From assembly GCA_021160565.1 (NCBI GenBank), contig JAGHCG010000203.1:1-8453 (forward strand): DNA of 8,453 nucleotides, read 5' to 3'. Below, piece by piece: positions 1-6,337 of this stretch. Source of the stretch: a bacterium (GTDB taxonomy: Bacteria; Ratteibacteria; UBA8468; B48-G9; JAFGKM01). The first letter of the stretch is position 1. Each line of letters begins with the position of its first letter. Made by a program: the position numbers and the translations under genes. The notes beneath the pieces were generated by a model. That model saw only the letters and a list, made by a program, of their open reading frames with translations, did no database searches and was not told the DNA's origin.

Positions 1-2
1 AT

Positions 3-71
3 TTAAAGGAAAAACTTCCAGAAGGTATAAAGATTAAAAAAAGAGAAATACTTTTCCCGAGAAAAAAATGA
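3..71 (+). CDS. 3' end of an unidentified gene (partial)
   Basis: An open frame enters from the left edge and ends at TGA 69-71. It gives a 22-residue Lys-rich tail that ends ILFPRKK. The stop overlaps the pyrH ATG as ATGA, the same coupling seen at frr-cmk and hisS-aspS, which supports a real gene end rather than chance. In many bacteria the gene before pyrH is tsf (elongation factor Ts), but this tail does not resemble the EF-Ts C-terminus I know, so I do not assign it. Too little is visible to propose a function. Confidence 0.6.
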   Translation, partial: LKEKLPEGIKIKKREILFPRKK

Positions 72-778
72 AACCATTATATAAAAGAATTATACTGAAA
101 CTTTCAGGTGAATCACTGAAAGGAGAAAATACCGGAATAAGTGCTCAATCTCTCATTTCAATCTCAGAAGAAATAAAACAGGTGTGGGAAATGGGATGTG
201 AAATTGGAATTGTTGTTGGTGGAGGGAATATTTACAGAGGGAGCGAAAGAGATGAAGAGGTGATTGATAAAGTAACAGCTGATTATATGGGTATGCTTGC
301 AACAGTTATAAATGGTCTTGCCTTACAGAATAGCCTTGAAAAAATTGGGCTTGATACAAGAGTTCAGAGTAGTTTTGAAATGAGAGAGTTCTGTGAACCT
401 TATATCAGAAGGAGAGCAATAAGACATCTGGAAAAAAGAAGAATTGTAATTTTTGTGGGAGGCACTGGAAATCCATATTTTACAACTGATACAGCAGCAG
501 CCTTAAAAGCAGTTGAAGTTAAAGCAGAGGTAATACTTAAAGCAACAAAAGTGGATGGAGTATATAGTATTGACCCGATTAAAAATCCAAATGCTAAAAG
601 ATATGAAAAATTAAGTTATATGGAGATGTTAAAAAAACAGCTCAAAATTATGGATAGCACTGCAATTTCTTTATGTATGGAAAATCACATTCCAATCGTT
701 GTATTCAATCTGTTCAAAAAGGGAAATTTGAAAAAAGTTATATGTGGACAGGGAAAAAGAACAATTGTAAGTGATTGA
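68..778 (+). CDS. pyrH: UMP kinase (uridylate kinase)
   Basis: PyrH phosphorylates UMP to UDP with ATP in the cytoplasm, the committed step from de novo pyrimidine synthesis to UTP and CTP. The 236 residues match the usual bacterial length and the amino-acid-kinase fold. Visible signatures are the N-terminal LKLSGESLKG phosphate-binding strand-loop (residues 10-19), GGGNIYRG (51-58), the MGMLAT..NGLALQ helix (74-87), GGTGNPYFTTDTAAALKA (131-148) and KATKVDGVY (158-166), with MDSTAIS (195-201) near the C-terminus. Bacterial PyrH is a hexamer unrelated to eukaryotic UMP/CMP kinases. The start overlaps the preceding stop by ATGA, and only a weak GAG lies upstream, so translation is probably coupled. 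frr follows after 34 bp. Identity is firm. Confidence 0.97.
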   Translation: MKPLYKRIILKLSGESLKGENTGISAQSLISISEEIKQVWEMGCEIGIVVGGGNIYRGSERDEEVIDKVTADYMGMLATVINGLALQNSLEKIGLDTRVQSSFEMREFCEPYIRRRAIRHLEKRRIVIFVGGTGNPYFTTDTAAALKAVEVKAEVILKATKVDGVYSIDPIKNPNAKRYEKLSYMEMLKKQLKIMDSTAISLCMENHIPIVVFNLFKKGNLKKVICGQGKRTIVSD

Positions 779-801
779 TAAAGTTAGAAACCCATTCAAC
801 C

Positions 802-808
802 AGGAGGG
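802..808 (+). promoter_or_regulatory. Ribosome binding site that fixes the frr start
   Basis: AGGAGGG lies 4 bp before the ATG at 813. It shows that frr starts at 813 and not at the in-frame ATG at 771, which would overlap the end of pyrH and add 14 residues not typical of the family. Confidence 0.88.
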
Positions 809-812
809 AGAG

Positions 813-1370
813 ATGAGAGATAAGGTTGTGAAGGAAGCCGAAAATAAGATGAAAAAAATAGTGGACTTTTTTACAAAAGAAATAGGAACTTTAAGATTGG
901 GACGTGCATCTGTTTCTTTACTGGAGGGAATTGTTGTTGAATATTATGGTTCAAAACTTCCAATAAATCAGATTGCCACCATTACAATTCCTCAACCTCA
1001 ACTTCTTGTAATTCAACCCTGGGATAAAAATATTGTTAATGAAGTGGTAAAAGCAATTCAGTTGAGTAATTTAGGATTAAATCCAATTTGTGATGGGAAT
1101 GTTATAAAAATACCCGTTCCTCCTTTAAGTGAAGAAAGAAGAAAAGAAATTGTGAAAGTTCTTCATAAAATGAGTGAAGAGGCAAAAGTTGAAATAAGAG
1201 AAGTGAGAAGAAAAGCAAATTCTGAATTGAAAGAAAAAGAAAAGGAAGGTGAAATCTCTGAAGATGATATGTATAAAGGAATGGATGAAATACAGAAAAT
1301 AACGGATAAATATATTGAAGAAATTGAAGAAAAGACAAAAAAGAAAGAAACAGAAATAATGGAAGGATGA
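813..1370 (+). CDS. frr: Ribosome recycling factor
   Basis: RRF, with EF-G, splits post-termination 70S ribosomes so that subunits can be reused. Starting at 813 gives 185 residues, exactly the classic RRF length. An in-frame ATG at 771 was rejected because 813 has a strong AGGAGGG site and gives the canonical N-terminus. Visible features are the LRLGRAS segment (residues 27-33), usually LRTGRAS in the family. A beta-rich domain II spans about 31-104 and includes the IPQPQLLVIQPWD stretch (59-71). PPLSEERRKEIVK follows (103-115), then a long charged three-helix-bundle tail (about 106-185). The family folds as an L-shaped tRNA mimic. The stop overlaps the cmk start as ATGA. The pyrH-frr order is widely conserved, so identity is firm. 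Confidence 0.97.
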   Translation: MRDKVVKEAENKMKKIVDFFTKEIGTLRLGRASVSLLEGIVVEYYGSKLPINQIATITIPQPQLLVIQPWDKNIVNEVVKAIQLSNLGLNPICDGNVIKIPVPPLSEERRKEIVKVLHKMSEEAKVEIREVRRKANSELKEKEKEGEISEDDMYKGMDEIQKITDKYIEEIEEKTKKKETEIMEG

Positions 1371-2044
1371 AAAATTTTGTAATAGCAATAGATGGACCTG
1401 CGGGAGCAGGAAAAAGTACAGTGGCAAAAATTGTTGCGGAGAAACTCGGTTTTCTTTATATAGATACTGGAGCAATGTATCGTGCTTTAACACTGAAGGC
1501 AATGAAAAAAAATATTGATTTTGGGAACAAAGAAGAACTTATAAAAATGGCAGAAAATACTGAGTTAAAACTTTATCAGGATGCAAAATACAGAGTAATT
1601 ATGGATGGAGAAGATGTAAGTGAGGAAATAAGAAAAGAAGAAGTGAGCAGGAATACACATTATGTCGCCTCAATTTTTGAAATCAGAGAAATACTCTGGA
1701 AAATGCAGAGAAAATTCAGGGAAAACAGCAATATAGTGATGGAAGGAAGAGATATAGGAAGTAAGGTCTTCCCGGATGCTCAATTGAAAATCTATCTTGA
1801 CGCAAGTGTTGAAGAAAGGGCAAAAAGAAGATATTTACAGTTAAAAGAGAAAGGTGAAATAGCGGATATTGAAGAAATAAAAAAAGAGGTGATTGAAAGA
1901 GATAAAAAAGATAGAAATAGGAAAATAGCTCCTCTTGTTAAACTTCCTGATGCAGTTTATCTTGATACAACAAATTTAACTATCCAAGAAGTTGTGGAAA
2001 AAATTATCAATCTTTACCATCAAAAATTGAATTCTTCTGGTTAA
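1367..2044 (+). CDS. cmk: Cytidylate kinase (CMP/dCMP kinase)
   Basis: Cmk transfers phosphate from ATP to CMP and dCMP, giving CDP and dCDP and salvaging CMP from RNA and lipid turnover. The 225 residues match the bacterial family. The P-loop GPAGAGKST is at residues 10-18, DTGAMYRA at 33-40 forms part of the nucleotide-monophosphate site, and EGRDIG (126-131) is the typical family motif. The Arg-rich lid segment RDKKDRNRKIAPL spans 178-190. The start overlaps frr by ATGA with only weak upstream GGAAGG directly abutting it, so coupling to frr is likely. The TAA stop overlaps the stop of the convergent fucose isomerase gene. Having cmk beside pyrH puts both pyrimidine nucleoside-monophosphate kinases in one transcript. 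Confidence 0.96.
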   Translation: MKNFVIAIDGPAGAGKSTVAKIVAEKLGFLYIDTGAMYRALTLKAMKKNIDFGNKEELIKMAENTELKLYQDAKYRVIMDGEDVSEEIRKEEVSRNTHYVASIFEIREILWKMQRKFRENSNIVMEGRDIGSKVFPDAQLKIYLDASVEERAKRRYLQLKEKGEIADIEEIKKEVIERDKKDRNRKIAPLVKLPDAVYLDTTNLTIQEVVEKIINLYHQKLNSSG

Positions 2045-3756
2045 AATTTCTGAGCAAGTTTCAATTTTGTTTCAGTCTCTCCACCATTTATAAGATAAAG
2101 CAGAGGCAAAGGTCTATCAACTCCTTCAATAAATGATGGCCTTTCCTTCCATGGAGTAACTGAGAGAACATTTGCCATATCCATCCAGTACTGTAATCTT
2201 GAAACTTTTAAATCCCAAACCATATGGAAATGGTTTGCAGGTGCATATTGTTTATACTCAAGCATAGAAGCATATTTCGGTACAACAAAAGTATGTGGCC
2301 AGGTATAAGTAGAAGTCCTGCATACTGCCTCTGCAAGTTTTTCAGGAAGTTCAACTGTTTCCGCCTCATCCCATATAAGAGAGAATATGTTATTTGTGAA
2401 ACTGTAAGCAAGACGTCCTGCAATTCCTTTAATTCCACCTGGAGAAATGAAAGTAACTGAATTACCAAGCCCAGGGAAATAATGCTCTTCCGCAAGTGGG
2501 AAAGAAACTCTCTTCATTATTTCTTCAACACTTTCCCCAGGTTTACCAGCCCAGTCAAAAGAAGCACTCCCTGAATTATCTCCATCAACAAACCCCTTTT
2601 TTACCCATATTTCATTTTCATCTACTTCCACTCCTATTTTTTCGGCAAGTTGTTTAATTTCCCATCCTTCCCATACCTTTCTGAAATCCATAAATAAAGG
2701 AGGATTTCCACCTGTAAGATGAGTGAAAAATAACATGGTTAAAAGACCCTGAACGTCTGCCTCAGTGGCATAAGGAACTGGTGGTTTTTTACCGTTATGG
2801 TCAAATGTGGAATTGAAAAGAGATTCCATAATATCAGCAACAGGAAGAGGAATACCTCTGGGGTCAGAACCCCATTCAAGTTGACTCATAAATCCACCAC
2901 CCACAGCATTTAAATCCTTCATTATATCTCTCACTATCAGATACATTGCCAAGGATTGATTTAATCTTTCACTGTCTGCTTCATCTCTTAATTCTATATT
3001 TTTACTTACCTTTTCAAGCCAGTTTCTCAACTCCTTCAATTCCTTTTCGTCATATGCCTTTTTATTCAGCATATCAGCAAGTAATTTCATATCAAGTCGT
3101 GTTATTTCAATTCCAAAAATATTTCTGGTGGGAATGATATGAGCAAGAGCAGTTTCCATTCCCATTGAATCATGACCGAAAATTACAACTCGTCTCCCTT
3201 TAAGTCCCTTATATGTGATTGCAGCATAACACCAGTCAATAAGAGCATCTGCAGTTTTCTCACTCATAACAGGATTCTGTCCTGTATCTGGCCAGTTTCC
3301 AATATTTATATGAATGAGTTTTCCATACTGAGAAATTGCTCCACTGCATGCATGAGTATAAACCACACCAGGTTTTGGTCCACTGTTTCCACATGTAAGA
3401 TTTACTGGAGTATCAGGAGGAAATTGCTGTAAGAAAGAAATCAGTGTAAGTTGGGGAAAAGCCCAGGTATCAGGTACACCCACAAGAATGTTAACTTTTT
3501 CATCTTCAAACTGTCTTGCAACAATATCTGCCTGTTTTTCACCATCTATTAAAACATCACTGTAAACCACCTTTACAGGTGTTCCATCAACAAGTTTAAC
3601 TCTCTCTGCAATGATATCGGCTGCCATTTTTATTATATTAACTGCTCTTTCCCTTGATTGTTTATCTATTCTTGGGTCACACGGTGAAAAAACACCAATT
3701 ACAGGATACCTTACACTTTCTCCTTCTCTCTTTCCAGCCTTTACAGCCTTTCCCAT
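2041..3756 (-). CDS. fucI: L-fucose isomerase family protein (L-fucose/D-arabinose isomerase)
   Basis: FucI-type enzymes interconvert an aldose and a ketose (L-fucose to L-fuculose, or D-arabinose to D-ribulose) using Mn2+ in the cytoplasm. The 571 residues compare with about 591 in E. coli FucI, as I recall it. The N-terminal Rossmann-like part shows IGVFSPCDPRID (20-31), the middle GHDSMGMETA (194-203), and the C-terminal half NSTFDHNG (315-322), YATEADVQG (329-337), FMDFRKVW (355-362) and APANHFHMVW (505-514). By remembered alignment to E. coli FucI, the metal ligands Glu337, Asp361 and His528 match Glu332, Asp357 and His509 here. AGGAGG sits 5 bp before the ATG, and there is no other Met until residue 44, so the start is clear. 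The first 17 residues are a Lys/Arg-rich extension. The gene stands alone, with no kinase, aldolase, mutarotase or transporter nearby. The family call is solid; the substrate is not established. Confidence 0.87.
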   Translation of the reverse strand: MGKAVKAGKREGESVRYPVIGVFSPCDPRIDKQSRERAVNIIKMAADIIAERVKLVDGTPVKVVYSDVLIDGEKQADIVARQFEDEKVNILVGVPDTWAFPQLTLISFLQQFPPDTPVNLTCGNSGPKPGVVYTHACSGAISQYGKLIHINIGNWPDTGQNPVMSEKTADALIDWCYAAITYKGLKGRRVVIFGHDSMGMETALAHIIPTRNIFGIEITRLDMKLLADMLNKKAYDEKELKELRNWLEKVSKNIELRDEADSERLNQSLAMYLIVRDIMKDLNAVGGGFMSQLEWGSDPRGIPLPVADIMESLFNSTFDHNGKKPPVPYATEADVQGLLTMLFFTHLTGGNPPLFMDFRKVWEGWEIKQLAEKIGVEVDENEIWVKKGFVDGDNSGSASFDWAGKPGESVEEIMKRVSFPLAEEHYFPGLGNSVTFISPGGIKGIAGRLAYSFTNNIFSLIWDEAETVELPEKLAEAVCRTSTYTWPHTFVVPKYASMLEYKQYAPANHFHMVWDLKVSRLQYWMDMANVLSVTPWKERPSFIEGVDRPLPLLYLINGGETETKLKLAQKF

Positions 3757-3760
3757 TTTT

Positions 3761-3767
3761 TCCTCCT
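3761..3767 (-). promoter_or_regulatory. Ribosome binding site of the fucose isomerase gene
   Basis: On the minus strand, AGGAGGA lies directly before AAAA and the ATG at 3756, a near-ideal Shine-Dalgarno sequence with correct spacing. It confirms the start of the isomerase gene. The ATCAACC arm of an inverted repeat (3768-3774) abuts it on the upstream side. Confidence 0.88.
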
Positions 3768-3832
3768 GGTTGATGATAAAAATTGTTTTGAAATTGCTGA
3801 ATTTTTCAGAAATATATTATTTCAAATCAACC
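3768..3832 (-). repeat. Nested inverted repeats in the fucI promoter and leader
   Basis: Three perfect inverted repeats are nested. The outer is GGTTGAT/ATCAACC (3768-3774 with 3826-3832). The middle is TTTGAAAT/ATTTCAAA (3787-3794 with 3819-3826). The inner is CTGAA/TTCAG with a 3-base loop (3797-3809). A further palindrome, GAAATA-TAT-TATTTC (3809-3823), overlaps the proposed -10. The arms could be operator half-sites or form an RNA stem in a read-through transcript. Function is inferred, and AT-rich DNA makes short repeats common. Confidence 0.5.
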
Positions 3833-3844
3833 TCTCTCTGTCAA
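3816..3844 (-). promoter_or_regulatory. Putative sigma70-type promoter of fucI
   Basis: On the minus strand, TTGACA (3839-3844, a perfect -35) is followed after 17 bp by AATAAT (3816-3821, five of six matches to TATAAT). The predicted transcript start near 3809 gives a leader of roughly 53 bases. It lies in the gap after pnp with the correct orientation and distance for fucI. Confidence 0.65.
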
Positions 3845-3892
3845 ATCTTCTTTTCTACCACTCAGGAGGGTAAAAGTTTGGAGTTGAGGGAA

Positions 3893-5989
3893 TTAACGAG
3901 GTTTTTGTTTGGGTCTTGTATTTTTGGAGTGAGTATCCATTGCCTGTTTTCTGGAAAGGACTATTCTTCCCTGGTCATCATATCCAATGAATTTCACTCT
4001 CACAGGAGAACCAATTTTAACCACATCTTCAACTCTTTTAACTCTGTAAGGTGCAAGTTCTGAGATATGAACAAGTCCTTCCTGAGAATTCAAAAATCTC
4101 ACCACTGCACCAAATGGGAAAGTTTTAACCACTGTTCCATCATAGATTTTTCCAATTTCAGGTTCTTCTGTAAGTTTCTTGATTTCTTCTGCAGCTTTTT
4201 TACACGCCTCAATATCATTTGAATAAATTCTTATTTCTCCCTCATCAAGAATATCAATTTTCACTCCTGTTTCTTCAATAATTCTCTTTATTGTTTTTCC
4301 ACCAGTTCCAATAACAAGACCAACCTTCTCAGGATTTACTCTTATACTCAAAATCTTTGGAGCATAAGGAGAAATTGTTTCACGGGGAGAGGAAATTGTT
4401 GCGTACATTTTTTCCAGAATTGTTTTTCTTGCTTCTTTTGAGCGGTAAAGTGCTTCTTTTAAAATCTCAAGATTAAATCCTTCAGCCTTAACATCCATCT
4501 GGCAAACAGTTATTCCATCAAACGTACCAGCAACTTTAAAATCAAGGTCTCCATAATGGTCTTCTTCTCCTGCAATATCAGTTAAAATTATGTATTTTTC
4601 TCCTTCTTTTATCATTCCAAGAGCAACTCCACCAACATGTTTTTCAATACAAACTCCAGCATCCATTAAAGCAAGAGAACCTGCACATACAGTAGCCATT
4701 GAAGAGGAACCATTGGATTCCAAAATATTTGCAACTATTCTTATAGTATATGGAAATTTCTCTTCATCAGGAATAATATATGTAAGTGCTTTCTCTGCCA
4801 GTGCTCCATGACCAATCTCTCTCCTTGATGGTGCTCTTAAAGGTGAAACTTCACCCACAGAAAATGGAGGGAAATTGTAATGAACCATAAATCTTTTGGT
4901 TGTTTCCTCATAAAGTCCATCTATTATCTGTTCATCACTTCTTGTTCCAAGAGTTACAGAAGCAAGGCACTGGGTTTGACCACGGGTAAAAAGTGCTGAA
5001 CCATGAGTCCTGGGAAGAAGACCCACTTCACATGTAACCGGCCTTATCTGGTCAATTTTTCTTCCATCAAGTCTCTTTCCTGTTTCAAGTATCAATTTCC
5101 TTATCTGCTTTTTGAAAACTTTATCAAACGCTTTTTTTGCTTCCTCTTTTTCACTTTCTTCCTCATATTTTCCAAGAAATTCATCTTCCAGAGTTTTGTA
5201 AAACCTTTTCCTTTCAAGTTTTTCAGGGTAATTGTATGCCTCCTTTAATCTTTCTCCCAAGAAAATTTCAGCATGGGAAAGAATTTCAGGTCTTATTTCC
5301 TCTCCTTCAATCTTCATTTTTTCACCAATTAAAGGTTTCTGCAATTCAACCATTTTCTTTATTTCTTCCCATGCAGTTTCAACCGCTCCAATAAATTGCT
5401 CTTCAGTAATTTCTAAGGCAACCCCTTCAAGCATAACAATTGAATTTTCTGTTGCTGCTACCACAAGATTAAGTAAACTTTTTTCAAGTTCTGGAATTGT
5501 AGGATTTATAACATATTTTCCATCTATCAAGCCAACCTTTACAGCACCTATGGGTCCATTAAAAGGTATGGGAGATGAAGTTAAAGCAACAGAAGCACCA
5601 ATAATTGAAAGAATATCAGGGTCATTTTCCTGGTCTGCTGAAAGGACAAGTGAAATTACCTGAACATCATTATAGAAGTTTTCAGGAAAAAGAGGCCTGA
5701 TTGACCTGTCAACTAATCTGCTTACAAGAACTTCTCTTTCTGTTGGTTTACCTTCTCTTTTGAAAAATCCACCAGGGATTTTACCTGCTGCTGAAGTCTG
5801 CTCTCTGTAATCACATATTAAAGGAAAGAAATCAATATCCTCCCTTTTTTCTTCTGAAACAACAGCAGTAACAAGAACTATTGTCTCTCCAAGTTGAAGA
5901 TAAGCAGAACCGCTACTCTGAGTAGCAAGTTTCCCCTCTTCAATTTTTATTATTTTGTCACCACAGGGAATTTGGAGTTTATTTGCCAT
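3893..5989 (-). CDS. pnp: Polyribonucleotide nucleotidyltransferase (PNPase)
   Basis: PNPase degrades RNA 3' to 5' by phosphorolysis, releasing nucleoside diphosphates, and can add 3' tails; it often works with RNase E/Y and a helicase. The 698 residues show the full domain order: RNase PH 1 (about 1-140, with FFKREGKPTEREVLVSRL at 75-92), a helical linker (about 215-300), and RNase PH 2 (about 305-535). A KH domain (about 545-605, loop GTGG at 561-564) and an S1 domain (about 612-682) follow. RNase PH 2 contains RTHGSALFTRGQTQ (327-340), SNGSSSMATVCAGSLALMDAG (425-445) and EEDHYGDLDFK (475-485). Asp477, Asp483 and Lys485 correspond to the E. coli metal-site residues Asp486, Asp492 and Lys494. 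The ATG directly follows the rpsO TAA with no gap and no good Shine-Dalgarno, implying coupled translation. No residue appears missing. Confidence 0.98.
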   Translation of the reverse strand: MANKLQIPCGDKIIKIEEGKLATQSSGSAYLQLGETIVLVTAVVSEEKREDIDFFPLICDYREQTSAAGKIPGGFFKREGKPTEREVLVSRLVDRSIRPLFPENFYNDVQVISLVLSADQENDPDILSIIGASVALTSSPIPFNGPIGAVKVGLIDGKYVINPTIPELEKSLLNLVVAATENSIVMLEGVALEITEEQFIGAVETAWEEIKKMVELQKPLIGEKMKIEGEEIRPEILSHAEIFLGERLKEAYNYPEKLERKRFYKTLEDEFLGKYEEESEKEEAKKAFDKVFKKQIRKLILETGKRLDGRKIDQIRPVTCEVGLLPRTHGSALFTRGQTQCLASVTLGTRSDEQIIDGLYEETTKRFMVHYNFPPFSVGEVSPLRAPSRREIGHGALAEKALTYIIPDEEKFPYTIRIVANILESNGSSSMATVCAGSLALMDAGVCIEKHVGGVALGMIKEGEKYIILTDIAGEEDHYGDLDFKVAGTFDGITVCQMDVKAEGFNLEILKEALYRSKEARKTILEKMYATISSPRETISPYAPKILSIRVNPEKVGLVIGTGGKTIKRIIEETGVKIDILDEGEIRIYSNDIEACKKAAEEIKKLTEEPEIGKIYDGTVVKTFPFGAVVRFLNSQEGLVHISELAPYRVKRVEDVVKIGSPVRVKFIGYDDQGRIVLSRKQAMDTHSKNTRPKQKPR

Positions 5990-6256
5990 TTACTTTCTCA
6001 AACCAAGTTTCTTTATGACTTCCTGATATTTTTCAGGGTCGGTTAACTGGAGATAACGGAGGATTTTTCTTCTTCTTCCAATAAGTTTTAAAAATCCTCT
6101 TCTTGAATTTGTATCTTTTTTATGTTTTTTAAAATGTTCATTCAGTGCTTCAATTCTTTTTGTCAATAAAGCAATCTGAACTTCGGGTGACCCGGTATCC
6201 TTTTCGTGTCTCCTGAAATTTTTAATAATTTCTGCTTTTTCTGAACTTTCCAGCAT
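5990..6256 (-). CDS. rpsO: 30S ribosomal protein S15
   Basis: S15 is a primary binder of the 16S rRNA central domain and contributes to a bridge to the 50S subunit. The 88 residues match the family length closely. Diagnostic segments are [19 protein letters not shown] (17-35) and [20 protein letters not shown] (41-60), followed by [10 protein letters not shown] (61-70). These include the conserved His and Asp of the HKKD loop and the SRRG turn that contact rRNA. A strong GGAG site precedes the ATG, and a consensus promoter lies about 35 bp upstream. pnp follows directly on the same strand, as in many bacteria. In E. coli, S15 represses its own translation through a leader pseudoknot; the leader predicted here is only about 27 bases, so that exact mechanism is unlikely. 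Confidence 0.98.
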   Translation of the reverse strand: MLESSEKAEIIKNFRRHEKDTGSPEVQIALLTKRIEALNEHFKKHKKDTNSRRGFLKLIGRRRKILRYLQLTDPEKYQEVIKKLGLRK

Positions 6257-6261
6257 TTTAA

Positions 6262-6268
6262 TCTCCTT
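6262..6268 (-). promoter_or_regulatory. Ribosome binding site of rpsO
   Basis: The minus strand reads AAGGAGA, then TTAAA and the ATG at 6256. This is a good Shine-Dalgarno with about 6 bases between GGAG and the start codon. Confidence 0.85.
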
Positions 6269-6289
6269 TTTACCTTTGGTTGCTTTTTA

Positions 6290-6317
6290 ATTATACTTTC
6301 TGAGAAATTTTTGTCAA
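6290..6317 (-). promoter_or_regulatory. Consensus sigma70-type promoter of rpsO-pnp
   Basis: On the minus strand, TTGACA (6312-6317) and TATAAT (6290-6295) are both perfect consensus hexamers with a 16-bp spacer. The expected start near 6283 gives a leader of about 27 bases. It is the strongest promoter-like sequence in the window, fitting for a ribosomal protein gene. Confidence 0.85.
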
Positions 6318-6337
6318 CTGTTTTTTTATGATAAATT
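6311..6337 (+). promoter_or_regulatory. Possible promoter of hisS-aspS overlapping the rpsO -35
   Basis: On the plus strand, TTGTCA (6311-6316, five of six -35 matches) is followed after 15 bp by TAAATT (6332-6337, four of six), preceded by TG at 6329-6330 as in an extended -10. Transcription would begin near 6344, a few bases before the hisS ATG at 6348. TATAAC at 6339-6344 matches the -10 better, but it would start transcription inside the gene and has poor -35 spacing. Exact element choice is uncertain. Confidence 0.4.

Larger units (their letters stand above)
3757..3892 (-). other. 136-bp intergenic region between pnp and fucI
   Basis: This gap holds the isomerase promoter, leader and ribosome binding site. 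Just past the pnp stop, 3856-3872 could form a short bulged hairpin in minus-strand RNA (UACC-CU with AG-U-GGUA), but an A-rich sequence and not a U-tract follows. It is therefore not a convincing intrinsic terminator, and I see no other. Read-through from rpsO-pnp into fucI is possible. Confidence 0.6.

Noticed and set aside
771..812. In-frame ATG at 771 as the frr start, adding 14 residues
   Set aside because: It overlaps pyrH and has no good ribosome binding site, while the ATG at 813 follows AGGAGGG and gives the canonical 185-residue RRF.
1125..1502. Minus-strand open frame of 125 codons antisense to frr and cmk
   Set aside because: It is rich in Phe, Leu and Ser because it reads the complement of Lys/Glu-rich coding sequence. 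No ribosome binding site or family match was seen.
3856..3872. Candidate intrinsic terminator for pnp
   Set aside because: The stem is only about six base pairs with a bulge and a tetraloop, and an A/G-rich sequence follows instead of a U-tract.
3611..4063. Plus-strand open frame of 150 codons across the fucI-pnp gap, including AGGAGGG (3864-3870) 7 bp before an in-frame TTG at 3878
   Set aside because: Most of it is antisense to fucI and pnp, the product resembles no family I know and its composition is typical of a reverse-frame shadow. The Shine-Dalgarno match is striking but a 61-codon antisense gene from TTG is unsupported.
5232..5663. Plus-strand open frame of 143 codons inside pnp
   Set aside because: It lies fully antisense to the well-conserved RNase PH domains of pnp and is low complexity (Ser, Ile, Phe), so it is a shadow frame.
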